A stretch of DNA of 64,000 bases from Heterobilharzia americana (lineage: Eukaryota; Platyhelminthes; Trematoda; Strigeidida; Schistosomatidae), in the NCBI GenBank assembly GCA_944470555.2, contig OX104134.1:107812701-107876700 (forward strand), in the 5' to 3' direction. A model generated the notes under the pieces. It worked only from the letters and a program-made list of their open reading frames with translations, was not told the origin of the DNA and ran no database searches. Both the position numbers and the translations under genes were made by a program. Shown here in pieces: positions 1-11,750 of this stretch (position 1 is the stretch's first letter; each line of letters starts with the position of its first letter).

Positions 1-120
1 GTGGGCAGTCGCTGTGCCAGGTTCAAAAGACTACAGAGAAGAGAGTGAAATGACGGTATACTAGTGAAGCCCTATGTCCAACTAGGACCCCAAGGGACAA
101 ATAATAGTAATAATAATTTA
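1..120 (+). mobile_element. 3' end of SR2-like RTE retrotransposon
   Basis: This is the last ~100 bases of a non-LTR element. They encode a decayed version of the C-terminal residues seen in the other copies (…WRRATEALC…PRDK), followed by a tail of ATA/ATT triplets. The same end recurs inverted at 4860, 15120 and 43640, and directly at 54610. The rest of the copy lies outside the window. Confidence 0.75.
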
Positions 121-1469
121 TGTGGATTTCGTGCCAATCCTACTAGTTGTTCATCCAGGTGCATTATAAACATATGACTTCCTGGTCAATAAATCAGCCG
201 CAACTCTCATAATGGGATGGTCAGCTCACATGCTTGAGGGAGTACGATTGTTTACTCGACTCGAAGCTTGGTCCTTTGAAACAACAAATTTGCAGACATA
301 AGTAGTGAGCTTTTCAGTTGAGTTATTGAACAAAGATTATCGAATGCAAATTTAGACGGCGTTTGTGTATGAGTCACTGTCGTTTTAAAGAGCCTTGAAA
401 TCGTCTGACAAGAGCACTCACTCCTAAAAGATGTTATATCCAATAGTATTGTGGATAACATTACCCGAGTGTGAATATAAGTAAGTATCCCTGAAACACA
501 CCTGGTGCTGAACTAGCACATTAGTACATCAAGGCAACCCTGCGCTTCACCAACAGCTCTTGGGCGAGTGATATTCTTACCCATGTATGACGACAACTAC
601 CTAGCATCGCCAAATCAATTATCTCGTTACTCATACTTCACTAGAATCAGAATTTGATTATCAGAAAAGTGAAGTCGACCAAACGCTTTGAGTAGATGTC
701 AAAGAGATGTGGGAATTCGTTAAAAAGATGGAAGTGGTCAAAAGGCACTGGCCAGTTACTATTGCGGTCGCGAAGTGGATTGCAAAAATCGTTGGGGCAT
801 ACCTCTCTCGCTATGAATCAACTGCATCTTGAAACAAGGTTGAATAAACATTTACGTTTCAGTGACAAACACACCTTGGTTACTTAACTTCATGACAAAG
901 GGAATTACATCCATCGACTGTCTGTCAACCGAACATCGGACTCACGCTCTGTACCATCCCATCGCTTCTCATTCCAAGAAACCTTAAGAAGTTGGAATTG
1001 TAGTTGACATCGTGGCCAGATTTCGTGATTTCTTTCGTATCGATTCTCATCCCACTGTTTGTGATTTAACAAAGGATCTTACATGAATGTTGAAGAAAGA
1101 TCATCATCCAACAATTGATAATGAGATCAAATGTTGAAAGGCTATATGACTTCAATATGCGCGACACATGAAAAAACCATGTCTAATAATATGAATAAAA
1201 GTGAGTTTAGCAGTTTGCATCCACTTGACTAAGCTCCACAGGTGTGGCAAGCGTTAGTTGTACCATCTCTGACAGTTGCTCATAGTTGAATGCAAGATGG
1301 GTCTCGAAGGCCAAGTTATTTTGGTGAGTGCTGTTTAACATGCTATACCTGCCTACTTTCGTTGCGTCAATATTCACACGCTCAACTAGTTGTATTTGAA
1401 TTGCAAATATATCTTAAAATTGTGAGCCTTCACCAAAGCAGATGACCGGGAAATGTATTACGCATGCCT
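121..1469. other. Intergenic stretch, nothing identified
   Basis: About 1.35 kb with only short open frames and no recognisable domain, RNA gene or simple repeat. It is probably decayed repeat or intergenic sequence. Confidence 0.5.
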
Positions 1470-1985
1470 ACTCACTGTTTGACTAGTCTCACGATGTTGG
1501 CTGAGGTAAGTTCAGGCTGGGAATAGGTTGGGAATGGCAAGGCGAAAACGTGACATGAGTCCATTAAGTCTTCAACTGGTTGTCTGAACCATGTAGTAAG
1601 ATGTAAACTTCTTTGTTGGTATCAGCGTGACGACAAGACTGGTGGTTATAAACCCAGGGTGACATGGTTCAGAATCGATCTCACTGGCTCATATGTGTCC
1701 ACGCATTATTAACATCTTAGTCGTCATACTGAATTCAGTATTTTCTCATACTTGCTTGCCCTCTTTTCGCTAGTTCCTGTCACTGTGACGGCCTTTCTCC
1801 TGGTTTCACTCTCTTTCGGCGTAATGCTTTTTAGTGGGTGTAGTGATATAACGCATGCTAACTCGGACAATCGCCTAACAATGTGTTATCGTACACTCCT
1901 TTCAGCTGGTCTTGTCTTGGGGAGATGCGTTCTTAGAGCCTGGTAGTTGGTAGTATTTTGTATGGGGGAGCGTTTTATGATTGTT
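1470..1985 (+). mobile_element. Perere-3-like RTE element, 3' fragment
   Basis: Around 1530-1690 the plus strand resembles, base by base, the 3' coding end of this family, including the degraded equivalent of the 'GDMAQNR' region (here GDMVQNRS). The non-coding 3' end follows. The same stretch recurs at 47340-47480 (plus) and at 58170-58260 (minus). All frames are broken by stops. Confidence 0.55.
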
Positions 1986-2059
1986 GCAGTCCATGAATAT
2001 CTATCGTTTTTTATCTCCGTATTTAATTATGTAGTTTCTGGACTATTTTTAATATTTGT

Positions 2060-2640
2060 TAGGTTATTTAAGGTGAATTTTTAAGCTGCTTTTGTCAAAA
2101 CAATTCGCATTTATTTGTCTGTCATTACTTTTCTTAACCCGATGATATCTTCCTATCTCTTCTGAATCCTTCGAACTACCAACTTGTGCTTTCGTCCATT
2201 TCATACCATCTTTGTTGCCATCTCTAACCACGCGCGTACAGTATTGGATTGTGTAAAACTGGCGCTGTTTATCATCACGGAGGTGTTTTGCTTTATCGAC
2301 ATCAAAAGTGTTCTTAAATTTCCCTAAGTTTCTCAAATTGCCACCAGGCTTCGCGATCTTAAGCTCTGGTTGTATTTGTAAAACCTGAGATCTTTCTGAC
2401 ATGGAAAGAAATTTTTACACTCGAGGACTCTCCTTGGCAGCCATATGCTTACCATCTCACAAGACCACGTCAACTGCAACCGAACGAAAAGGATTTAGTC
2501 TTGGAAGTAGCACCCTTGTCTTTTTGTCGTCTTAAATCAGTCAGGATTTCTTTCTCTGACTTGCAGTCTTTTCAACGCAGTAGTTATTTCTTCAGACCTT
2601 ATCTTCCTCTCACATATTGATCTGGTTTTCCTACCTGGTG
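2060..2640 (-). mobile_element. RTE-type element remnant, endonuclease-RT linker
   Basis: A minus-strand open frame of 112 codons (2402 to 2064) is lysine- and asparagine-rich. It contains a stretch (FDVDKAKHLRDDKQRQF) of the type that joins the endonuclease and reverse transcriptase in RTE elements. The assignment rests on this local resemblance alone, and flanking frames are interrupted. It abuts the assembly gap, so more of the element may lie there. Confidence 0.4.
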
Positions 2641-2744
2641 AGAGGTTCTCGAATTCAGCCTCGGTTTTAAAGTTGACCATACCAAGTAGAGGTATAAGAA
2701 GTGCTATGGTTATCATCGCTATTTGCTATGACCTGAAAACGTTT

Positions 2745-3244
2745 NNNNNNNNNNNNNNNNNNNNNNNNNNNNNNNNNNNNNNNNNNNNNNNNNNNNNNNN
2801 NNNNNNNNNNNNNNNNNNNNNNNNNNNNNNNNNNNNNNNNNNNNNNNNNNNNNNNNNNNNNNNNNNNNNNNNNNNNNNNNNNNNNNNNNNNNNNNNNNNN
2901 NNNNNNNNNNNNNNNNNNNNNNNNNNNNNNNNNNNNNNNNNNNNNNNNNNNNNNNNNNNNNNNNNNNNNNNNNNNNNNNNNNNNNNNNNNNNNNNNNNNN
3001 NNNNNNNNNNNNNNNNNNNNNNNNNNNNNNNNNNNNNNNNNNNNNNNNNNNNNNNNNNNNNNNNNNNNNNNNNNNNNNNNNNNNNNNNNNNNNNNNNNNN
3101 NNNNNNNNNNNNNNNNNNNNNNNNNNNNNNNNNNNNNNNNNNNNNNNNNNNNNNNNNNNNNNNNNNNNNNNNNNNNNNNNNNNNNNNNNNNNNNNNNNNN
3201 NNNNNNNNNNNNNNNNNNNNNNNNNNNNNNNNNNNNNNNNNNNN
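2745..3244. other. Assembly gap (500 N)
   Basis: Exactly 500 undetermined bases. The second gap in the window has the same length, so this is probably a fixed-size placeholder rather than a measured distance. Confidence 0.99.
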
Positions 3245-3599
3245 AATATTTGAAAAAACGAGGGTTGGTGCCAATATTGAAGCTTTAGAAGACGTAAAAG
3301 AGTGAATGCGACTGCTCCATTCTCACTTATTTTCAACCATTGCCACTATGCACGTCCTGGTCCGACCATCCCTAGCCTTCACTTAACCAAATCTAATTTC
3401 GGTTAGCGTTGGATGTCAAAGTAGGCGGTGATTCAACGTGTATAACACATATCCAAGGTATGTAAGTTGGTTTAGGTTCAGAAACTCACATACTTGCTTG
3501 TCTCTCTCGCCTAGTATCCCACGTCTAACATTAATACCACTTACCCGGGGAGCACTGCTACCAAGACATCTGTAGTCAAAAACTGATAAGCCTTCAATC

Positions 3600-4100
3600 T
3601 CACTGTTTTTTCAGTTGCTAATTCTGAAAGCGTATAATAGGACAACAAAAACTGTAGCACAGCATAGTCGTCGTTAATAGATAGTCGAATAGCTCACTGT
3701 CATGAGATGATATAGGTCAGCAAAGATCAAGAGAACCTTCTGTATCCGAGCTGAGATTTCATCAGAAAACAACCAATTTGAACTAAGGTAACAGATTCCA
3801 TTAATTTACTCCATATCCTTAAACTAGGAATAGCTGCAGACCGGTCCTCGAGCATCATATTACGCTTGACAGATGAGGAATGTATGCCGGATAAACACAT
3901 TCAAATTTATGCTTTACACATCCAGATAATTCTACATTTTGTCAGTATCTTTCCCTAATAAAACTGTGTCATCTGCGTACTCCAAGTAACTCAAATCAGG
4001 TATCCTTCATCAAGTAATTCAATACCTGTAAGTTTAGAGGCATGTAGTGTTTTATCCATTAGCACGTCCACGCCAAAGTCTAAAAGGAATAATGAAAGTG
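3600..4100 (-). mobile_element. Degraded Perere-3-like RTE fragment
   Basis: Read on the minus strand, 3680-3790 matches the conserved 'DEISARIQ' segment and the following 'IRLSI' region found downstream of the reverse transcriptase in the copies at 41000 and 46900. Several stop codons interrupt it. The preceding 3245-3600 contains a piece resembling the 3' non-coding end seen near 1750. Confidence 0.5.
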
Positions 4101-4859
4101 TTATGATCCTAGGCTCTTATATATACCGATGCAACGCTCCGAGACAAATAAGATTGACGATAGAACAATGATTTCTCAACTCAATATTCAGCCGAAACCA
4201 GAAGACGATGAGACTGAAAATCCACTTGCTTCAACCGAATTCCGTAATAAAAAATTCGGTCGTTTATGTATCCTTAGATGGTTTTGGCCAGAAAAAACAA
4301 AACAGCACATTCAAAGTGTAAAGTGAACCAATCAGCACTTAGCATTCTATACTGTGGTAAAAATAAGAAACATAACATGCCGCAAGAAGGGCGCGAAAAT
4401 AAGACGTAAACTTTACAATGATAATATAAAATATTATAATTTAGTTATCTTAGGAATTAGCCATCCCTAACAGAAAGTGAGGATTCTTATGGACATAGCT
4501 GGTTGCTATTCCTTCATATGTTAACTACTGAAAGGCTCTCATACAAATGTATGAGTTCTAGTGGGCAGTTTGAGATAGCACTGCATAACTGATAAGTACC
4601 AGCTTCACAGTCAGACACTGTCACGGCACCTCAGTCGATAGAGTTGAATTTTCCCTTCAGGTCAAGAAATATGGCAACTTTCGGGCCCGAACAAATATTC
4701 CTATTCCAAAACCTGTTGGAGGGTAAAGGTTTGATTGATTAACTCCTATCCAACGCTGGAATCTCCTTGGTCTTCTCGAGTTGCAGTCAAGTGCCAATGT
4801 TACTATGGAAACAAGGATTAAAGAAATTATATTGGGCATACTAATCCTTCTATTATTCT

Positions 4860-7490
4860 TATTATTATCATTTTTCCCTAGGCTTCAGTAGCACGCCTCC
4901 ATTCCACTGTCTTCTCTGTAGTCTTTTGAACCTGGCACAGCGACTGCCCACAAGCTTTCATTTCTTCCTCACACCATATCCTCCATGTCACCCTCAGCTG
5001 CGACACCCAACTCGTCGTTTCCAATACGGGTTCCACTCGACGGCCTGCTCTGGCCTGGTGCGTGATGTCCCGAACTGTCTTCTCAGTCGATACCCATTCC
5101 ATCTCCATCTTCTTCTGCATATTTGTTGGCTGATAGGTTCTTAGTTGGTTCGTTGCCAGCCAGCCAGCCAGCCAAAGTACCTTGTTGCTTATTCTTATTC
5201 TTTCTGGCAATCCATATGATTCTCAGTGACGTGCGCAGACAGCTGTTGATGAATGTCTGTAGTTCGTTGGAAATGCTTTTCGTAACGCACCAAGTTTCTG
5301 AATCATATAGAAGCACTGACTGACTTGACTGAATTAGTGTTGAAAATCCGGATCTTGTTCACGCTTTATGCTGAGTGCAGTAGATCTCCACACTGACTTC
5401 AGATTGAAGGCTGTCTTGCTGTTTTTCCGATCCTGGTTTTGACATCCTCGTCTGTGCCTGTGCCGCCCAAAGTTGAAACGATGCTGCCCCGCCTAGATAG
5501 GTGAAAAAGGCTACTTCCTTTAGGTTTTTCCCGTTCAAGGTGATTGTTGCTGTTGTTGGTTGAGTATCTTCATCACCTCCGTCTTCTCTACGTTCACCTG
5601 AAGGAAGTCCCGTCTTCACTGCCTCTTCTATGAACTTGTTGGTTTTCGCCTGTAGATCTTCAAGCTTATGTGACATTAGACACAAATCATCATTGGCGAA
5701 ATCCAAATTTTCTAGGGTCTTTTCATCTGTCCAGCCAGCGTATCCCCATTTTATCGCTCCTCACGGTTTGCTGCATGATCCAGTCCAGACCAGTCGACCA
5801 CAATCAGGAAGATCATGGGTGGTAGTAGATAGTCTTATCTTACTCCTGTCTTAACTTCAAAGGTGTCACTGAGCTCTCCATTGTGGATTACTTGGCATGT
5901 TGCATCATGTAGCACATAGCTGTTGAATGAGGTTGATTAAAATTTGTGGCAATAAAACCGTAGTATTGAAGCAGCTGTCTGTCATATTACTTCTCGTTCG
6001 GTGCTGTCGAAAGCCTTTTCCAATTTGATGAAGTTGAGGTAGAGTTGACTCCCATTCTATACTACGTCCAATGATGATGTATAGCATTGCGTCGCAACTT
6101 GATCGGTACATGATTTCTTCTTCCTGAATTCGGCCAGGCAACCTGTTCCGGTGGCAATTTTTAATCCAGCGCATCCATTATTTTCTCCAGGACTAATTCT
6201 TTTATGGCTGTCAAAATAAGTTGGATGTTGGTCAACTCAAGCACTGTTGTGGATTAGTTGAACTATGCTTCAAAGTGTTCTGCACAATGTCCTAGCCATC
6301 TGTCTATCTTTCCTGAGAGGTTACTAGCATCCCATCCTTTGAGGTGATGGGTTCACTAACCATCGTCCTTTGCTTCTCGATATCCTCAAGAGACCCTATA
6401 GTTGTGGAGTGTTACCCAACGCTGATGTCCTCTCCATCTCTTTAGCTTTAGCCATCCACCACTGCTCGTTATCATTGAGAAGACTGTTAGTCAACAACCG
6501 TTTAAGTTGAGTTCATTTTTCATCAGTCAGAACCAGCCACCTGTAATCACTCTTCTCGTATCAATCAATTCAGATGACGTCGAAAAATACAGTGACGTTT
6601 GCTGACCTTCGGATGTAGGTTACCAACCGTCATTACTGCTGTTTCTACAGCAGACTTAATATCACGCCAAATTTCCTCAGGATGTGCATTGCTATCACTT
6701 TCAGATAACTGTTTAACTGTCTCCTCCACAAACTGACTTTTGATATTCTCATCTTCCATCGAAGCCCACAGGCTTTACTATCAGTCTTTCGTGCGACCGG
6801 TAAGGCGCAGACATACAGGAACTCGTACTAGTGCATGGTCGGTGTCCACACTGATACTCAAGAAAGAGAGGTAATCCTCCAACAATGACTGGCTTATACC
6901 AATGTGATCTATCTGTGTCCATCGTTGGTTTGATGTCGGTGGACACCATGTGAGACAGTATCTCTCCTTATGAGTATAGTTATTGCTGGTGTGAAACAGG
7001 TGATTGTAAGAACAAAGTCGCAACAGAAAGTCAACACTGTCGGTTCGTTGACACGGGACTTCGTTTAAACCAACAATCTATCCTCCCGATTGCCTCAACT
7101 CCCTAATTGAGTGTTAAATAAAGTCACCCGCTAGCAGGTTTCTGTAGCAAAGTTGACAGCTTTACTTAGAATTCGCACTTCACATAATCCGAAGTGTAGT
7201 AGCTGAGTGCGAACGGGGAAGATTATGAGTATGTATAGGGTGGTCAGCGGATGCTTCCTAGTTTTTCGGTTTCATTCAGTTGAACAGCATACAGATGGCT
7301 TTTGGCCATTATCCGGTCTAGGTTTGTACTTCCTGGTCTACAGCTCAATGCTATGACTATACCAGCAAGTTCACGTTAACTAGCCATCAGTCACTTGATT
7401 TCAGGGACGTCAGGCTGATGAGTGTGAATTATCTCGGAACAGCTGTCCTGTATTTCACCACTAGCGACTATCATTAGTACCGAGTGCTAC
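4860..7490 (-). mobile_element. SR2-like RTE retrotransposon, long degenerate copy
   Basis: This is a minus-strand non-LTR element of about 2.6 kb. Its 3' end lies at 4860-4880, next to an ATT-rich tail. Moving inward it shows the C-terminal region (…VEWRRATEA), a 'LLYDSETWCVTKSISN' block (about 5310-5260), the 'GKNLKEVAFFTYLGG' block (about 5530), the 'DFANDDLCLMSHKLEDLQ' block after the catalytic motif (about 5700), the endonuclease-RT linker (6759-6565) and an endonuclease segment with QIDHIGIS (about 6910). Order and orientation fit an RTE-clade endonuclease plus reverse transcriptase polyprotein. Many frameshifts and stops mean no active protein. Deletions are likely, since the copy is shorter than a full RTE element. 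The 5' boundary is approximate. Confidence 0.75.
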
Positions 7491-8170
7491 GAATTATTAT
7501 AAAAATAAAATTCTGCATAATCCTGTAGTCTTTACAAAGCAAAATGAGAATTTCTGAAGCCTTTCTCTGTGTAAACATCAGCTTTTGTAAATAGAACAGA
7601 ATGAATCCTCTTATGCTGTAACTTGTTAAAGAACAGATGAACATGATGGCAAGTGTCTGGTTAAATGAAGTGGAATATTTGTTCTATTGTGGAAGCTTAC
7701 CTTTTGAAAAATATGTGAAGATGGAGAATATAAAAAAACTAGTCATGCTAGCATTTTTAAATTTCAGTCATTCACTCTTTTAAATGATGTGTTCTCCTCA
7801 AGATCTTACTGTATCACAAGTAGTGGGTATGATAAAAGTTCTAATCTATTTTATTTTATTGCATTTCTTTCCAAGAATAGTCACATGACAAGCCCAGGCA
7901 GTGAATGATCTTTGATCGTGATTGACTGTTAAGACACTTTTATCTTCTATCTAATAACATAATGAAATCAGTACTTATAAGCAGCAATGTTTCCACACAT
8001 TCAGAGAATTATAACTTGTAAGCAGTATATTGTCTATAAACGGAACATTTAGAGAGCACTTCAAATTCTTGATGAAATCCGACTGGTGAACATGATGTGC
8101 ACTTTGTGTTTTGTGCTTTCAGGTTTTTTTTGTATGGATAAAAATTTCCGCGAGCTTTTGTTATCGATGA
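7491..8170. other. Upstream flank of the putative secreted-protein gene
   Basis: About 680 bases of AT-rich sequence without open frames of note or recognisable repeats. It separates the SR2-like copy from the promoter at 8171. Confidence 0.5.
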
Positions 8171-8222
8171 CCAATTGTAACGTGGTATGAATCAGTCAAC
8201 CGATTTCCAAGCGTATAAAAAC
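8171..8222 (+). promoter_or_regulatory. CCAAT and TATA boxes of a putative pol II promoter
   Basis: A CCAAT pentamer at 8171-8175 lies about 40 bases upstream of a TATA box (GTATAAAA, 8213-8220). The candidate start codon is at 8275, which would leave a short 5' leader of roughly 30 bases if transcription starts about 30 bases after the TATA box. Position and spacing fit a core promoter, but no transcript evidence is available. Confidence 0.5.
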
Positions 8223-8274
8223 ACTAGTATTTTGAAACAATAACCATAGCGTACACTTTATAACTAAAGCGATT

Positions 8275-8332
8275 ATGAAGACTCGAGTTGTCTGTTTTCT
8301 GGTCTTTCTAATACTTTTATTTCACAAACAAG
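8275..8332 (+). CDS. Signal-peptide first exon of an unrecognised small secreted protein
   Basis: The ATG at 8275 opens 19 codons (MKTRVVCFLVFLILLFHKQ) plus one base, ending exactly at CAAG|GTAAGC, a strong splice donor. The peptide has a basic start and a hydrophobic core typical of a secretory signal. A short first exon coding only for the signal, preceded by CCAAT and TATA boxes, is the layout of schistosome micro-exon genes and other small secreted proteins. I do not recognise the family. The start is chosen because it is the first ATG after the TATA box and gives an ideal signal peptide. The exon ends in phase 1. Candidate downstream exons are listed separately, and the joining of all of them is inference. 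Confidence 0.55.
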
Positions 8333-8499
8333 GTAAGCACTAAAGTGGGACTCATATATGTGATCAGAATATCAGAAATAGAACTGTGTAACTCTGTTTT
8401 TAAAGTGTTAATATCAAATGTTTCATAAATTTATTGAAGAAGGAATAAATAAATGTAAGTGTAAAACTTGGGCACTGTGGTAGAGCGTAATTTCATTTT

Positions 8500-8668
8500 A
8501 GTCTGTTTATTAGAAATATCACACAGTGAAACAGTAGCATTTACTGGATAACGTTTCGGACATAATCTATTTTCCATATTCATATCAGGTAACTTCACAA
8601 CTTCGAGACAGTCGCTATATCCAGTATATGCTACAGTTTCACTGTGTGATGTTTCTAATAAAAAGACT
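8500..8668. repeat. Inverted repeat with 51-base arms
   Basis: Arms at 8500-8550 and 8618-8668 are reverse complements at 47 of 51 positions by eye, separated by a 67-base spacer. The sequence could fold as a long hairpin or be the palindromic remnant of a short non-autonomous repeat. It lies in the presumed first intron of the signal-peptide gene. Confidence 0.85.
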
Positions 8669-8844
8669 AAAAAAGGAATAAATAAAGCTTTCCATTATCT
8701 GTATTAATAAAAAGTGATCATTTGAGTAAATTTCTTTTGCTGAACTAATAACTTGTATGTAATTGTGAGCACCGGATTCAAGATTCCGAATTTAGTCCCA
8801 ACAATTTACTTACTTTCCTCTCTTAACTATTTTACTTTTTATAG

Positions 8845-8903
8845 CCACAAGCTATGTGAATCTTTGTGAACTGTTTGGTGTCAGACCAGAATATAAGAAT
8901 GGT
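8845..8903 (+). CDS. Candidate exon 2 of the secreted-protein gene
   Basis: A pyrimidine-rich tract ending in TTTTTATAG precedes 59 bases that are open in the phase left by exon 1 and end at GGT|GTAAGA, a good donor. The encoded segment (TSYVNLCELFGVRPEYKN plus flanking residues) looks like ordinary extracellular protein with one cysteine. A weaker donor two bases earlier would make the exon 57 bases and phase-symmetric, but the stronger site fits the next candidate exon. No homology is recognised. Confidence 0.42.
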
Positions 8904-9416
8904 GTAAGACTTTATAAAATATAGGGGTCAGGGGTACTACGAAGTAAATAAATTCGGCTTTGACTGATGAATCTAACAATGAGAAGTATGACTGCTGTTT
9001 ATTGTCTTTCACAGTGAAGGATTTCTTCTTGACATAATAACAGGGGATACTTAGTCTTGCAAAATGTTGTCAACACTTAAGAAACAAACAATAACAGTCG
9101 ATTCTGATTTCAATTTTTGAAAAATGTTCATTGTTCGAGTTAACAAACTCAGCTTGGACATGGAAAATAACCAACAACTAATCTGGAAAGTAGAATTTTT
9201 TGGGAGTGGAAAAGTGTGCAACTACTCGGAACAAGTAGCAAGAAATATTTTTATTGGTCATAACGTTTTGCAAATTTTCTGCCACTAGTGTTTGCTCACA
9301 AGTTTCAGTAGATTTAAATTTACTCAACTTGGTTTGTCAGCCGAGTTAATTATGCAGGATAATTAGAAAAATGTACCTAAAATTGTTTTCATTTTATTGT
9401 CATCTCAAATCCACAG

Positions 9417-9435
9417 GGCTGTCCTCTTTCTGATG
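9417..9435 (+). CDS. Candidate 19-nt micro-exon 3 of the secreted-protein gene
   Basis: The acceptor CATCTCAAATCCACAG is followed by only 19 bases and then a perfect consensus donor GTAAGT. In the phase given by exon 2 it reads GCPLSD plus one base and returns the frame to phase 1. In phase 1 it would hit a stop, so its validity depends on the exon 2 donor chosen. Micro-exons of this size are typical of schistosome micro-exon genes. That link is inference from architecture only. Confidence 0.38.
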
Positions 9436-9558
9436 GTAAGTTTTGGTGGTTATTTAAAAGGTTCCTCATAAAGTTATGCACTGTGTTGAAAAATCAGCAT
9501 GTTTAGGAAACTATATCACGTTTCTGTGCATATCATAAAATTTTCCAAACATCTTCAG

Positions 9559-9826
9559 CTGAAATATTTTTAAAACTAAAAGTGATTTGCCTGGTAAAAC
9601 ATGAACGGTAGTTTATGGTGAAAGTTAACTGGAATATTTCTGTCCATGTTGATCACATTCGTTCAAATTTGTCCACTGTCTTATCAACAAAGAATATATT
9701 TGTCTGCTCCCTTAATAATGGAATGGTTAAAGGTAACTAGATGTCTATCGCCTAGAGAAATTTTGACGAATTTCAGCTTCTCGACAATCGTCTCCATTAG
9801 TTAAAGGATATTCTTGCCATAGCCGA
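9559..9826 (+). other. Region with further possible short exons
   Basis: Three stretches keep a compatible frame between plausible splice sites: 9559-9593 (35 bases), 9693-9732 (40 bases, donor AAAG|GTAACT) and 9777-9826 (50 bases, acceptor TTTCAG). Their phases chain correctly after exon 3. In AT-rich sequence such matches arise by chance, and the donors here are weaker, so they are offered only as candidates for transcript mapping. Confidence 0.2.
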
Positions 9827-11541
9827 GTAAACTAATTTATTACGAAATATTCTACTGATTTGTCGTGAAATAAATCAAGGCAGAATGTACTACCAGCTCA
9901 TGTGTAAGAAAGCAACTGTCTTTAGACGAATTAACCAACGCTGTAACCAGTTTGCCAAACAGCTGCAACATTATTCAAGATTTCTGCTGGCTTGTCTATT
10001 AAGATAGAGAATAAGCAGCAATGATGTAACAACACCTGGAATTGCATACATAATCGCTTATCCTCAATAATTCAGTGTCGTAAATCATGTCATCAGAACA
10101 TCACACTGCAGCTTATACTGAACTGTATGTACATTCTTGTGCGAATCATTCTTATAAATGTCTCAAAGTACAAGTATTTCTGATTCATTTTCACTAGAAT
10201 TTGTCGGAACACACGCACAAATGTCACTATATAAATTGGTAGGTAGATCATGGGCGAATAACGTTTCTGCGCACCAAGGATTGCGTTACAGATATTATCT
10301 TGGTTGAGAAAGCACAGTAGAGATGAAGGCAAAAATAATTATCATATTCTGCTAGGAATAATAAGTATACATTTACGGACTTCAATGAGGTTGTCTACAA
10401 CTTCTTTTTTAACTGCTGGTAGATTTAGATATGAGATATATAGAAAAGTAGAATTAAATAAATACGTGTAAAGGAGTGGAAATTTTGACAGGATGAACTG
10501 CACACCCAATTACAAACAAAAAAGAATCAGTCAGAAGTAAAGAATGACAAAATAAGCAGGAGCGCGGACGCTTAATACAACAATTCTTATAACTGACTTG
10601 CTGTTGAATAAAATTCAGTATACTTTTCCTAAAATTAAATCTTATCCCGAAGAAAAATACACTGAACATAAAAATACAAAAGGTTAGTTTCCCTTGGTAT
10701 TAAGAAATATTTCCAGTTCTTTTTAAACAAAGTTATCTTACATTTTTAGAAGAATATAAACAGTTGTAAGGAATATTTTACTTCACGTTCTATGCATGCA
10801 AGAATAAACTAGCTTTTTAAATTTTCACTTATCCACTTCATTAAGGTGATATTTTAGTTAAAAGGCATACATTTAAAAACAGTTTAGTTTAAGTACTAAC
10901 CTCTTTTAACATATTTCGTCAGATTTAACTGTTTAAATCAAGAGAAGTCAGCAGTAAATTTTCACAATAGCCAACAGAATATGCTTCTTATTTTCATCGC
11001 ATTGGTTTGTTGGTATTGTAAATTCTTTACTGAAGCAAAGGATGAAGCGATAATGCAAGAAATGATCCTCTTTATAAAATTTAATCACTATTTTCTATTT
11101 GTTAACCCAGAGGTTTTGAGTGAATCTAAGAGCTGAAAGCGTGAATTTCTCGAAGATTCACTTCTGAAAAGTCATCTACAAGATTAGACTGTAATCTGGA
11201 AATTAATCTTAACCAGTGTATTAGGCAGTTAATGCCTGAATATCCTTAGTACCAAATGTCATACTCGGAAACTACTACTGACAACTTTCAGGACACTCGT
11301 AAAAACCATGGCCTGGATGTTTATACTACTGACAATCGTTGCAGTAGTATTGCTGTGTACGCCATATTTACTCACAAACAGTATATGTACTAAACACTAC
11401 AATCTGGCTGATAGCCTTGCATTTTACTAATCACCATCTGCTTTCTCGATGCATATAATCAAGTTGTAAGGACTGTTTTTCCAGTTAGGAAAGTCGATTC
11501 TCGAAAAATAACTTTGTCCAACACCATAATATTTTAATTCT
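9827..11541. other. Putative intron, AT-rich, nothing identified
   Basis: Long AT-rich sequence with only short chance frames on either strand. It may conceal further micro-exons that cannot be recognised by eye. Confidence 0.4.
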
Positions 11542-11561
11542 AGTGATGATGGATAGTGGCT

Positions 11562-11632
11562 AGCACTGGAATCAAGGATGCGCATTTCGTCCTATTTGGG
11601 ACTCGTCAGCTGGATGCAGCTACCTCCCAGTG
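11562..11632 (-). ncRNA. Hammerhead ribozyme, minus strand
   Basis: On the minus strand the core CTGACGA (complement of 11603-11609) is followed by stem II GTCC…GGAC with a short AT-rich loop, then GAAA (complement of 11585-11588), a very short palindromic stem III (TGCGCA) and an AUC cleavage triplet (cut between 11577 and 11576). Stem I pairs CTTGAT with ATCCAG (5 of 6 pairs), and CCAGTG with CACTGG beyond an internal loop, as expected of natural type I hammerheads with loop contacts. All core residues are intact. The tiny stem III suggests activity as a dimer. Confidence 0.8.
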
Positions 11633-11681
11633 AGTTATGTTTTTCCCACCGGGACTCGAACTAGGTGGGAACAACATCGCT

Positions 11682-11750
11682 CACTGGGAGGCAGGTGCAT
11701 TCAGCTGACGAGCCCCAAATAGGACGAAATGCGCATCCTTGATTCCAGTG
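11682..11750 (+). ncRNA. Hammerhead ribozyme, plus strand
   Basis: The core CTGACGA (11705-11711) and GAAA (11726-11729) flank stem II, which carries one mismatch (GCCC against GGAC). The palindromic TGCGCA forms stem III, and the AUC triplet ends at 11737. Stem I is weaker than in the minus-strand twin (one mismatch and one G-U pair), with the outer CCAGTG/CACTGG helix intact. Conserved core bases are all present, so activity is possible but likely lower. Confidence 0.75.

Noticed and set aside
2673..3336. Long open frames of about 200 codons on both strands
   Set aside because: They consist almost entirely of the 500-N gap.
4129..4326. 65-codon plus-strand open frame preceded by a TATATATA stretch
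   Set aside because: No splice sites, homology or poly(A) signal, and adjacent sequence is retroelement debris. Probably chance.
8999..9046. Alternative terminal exon of the secreted-protein gene (acceptor GTCTTTCACAG, then eight codons to a stop)
   Set aside because: The acceptor is good, but the frame works only with the weaker 57-nt version of exon 2, and no AATAAA lies close downstream.
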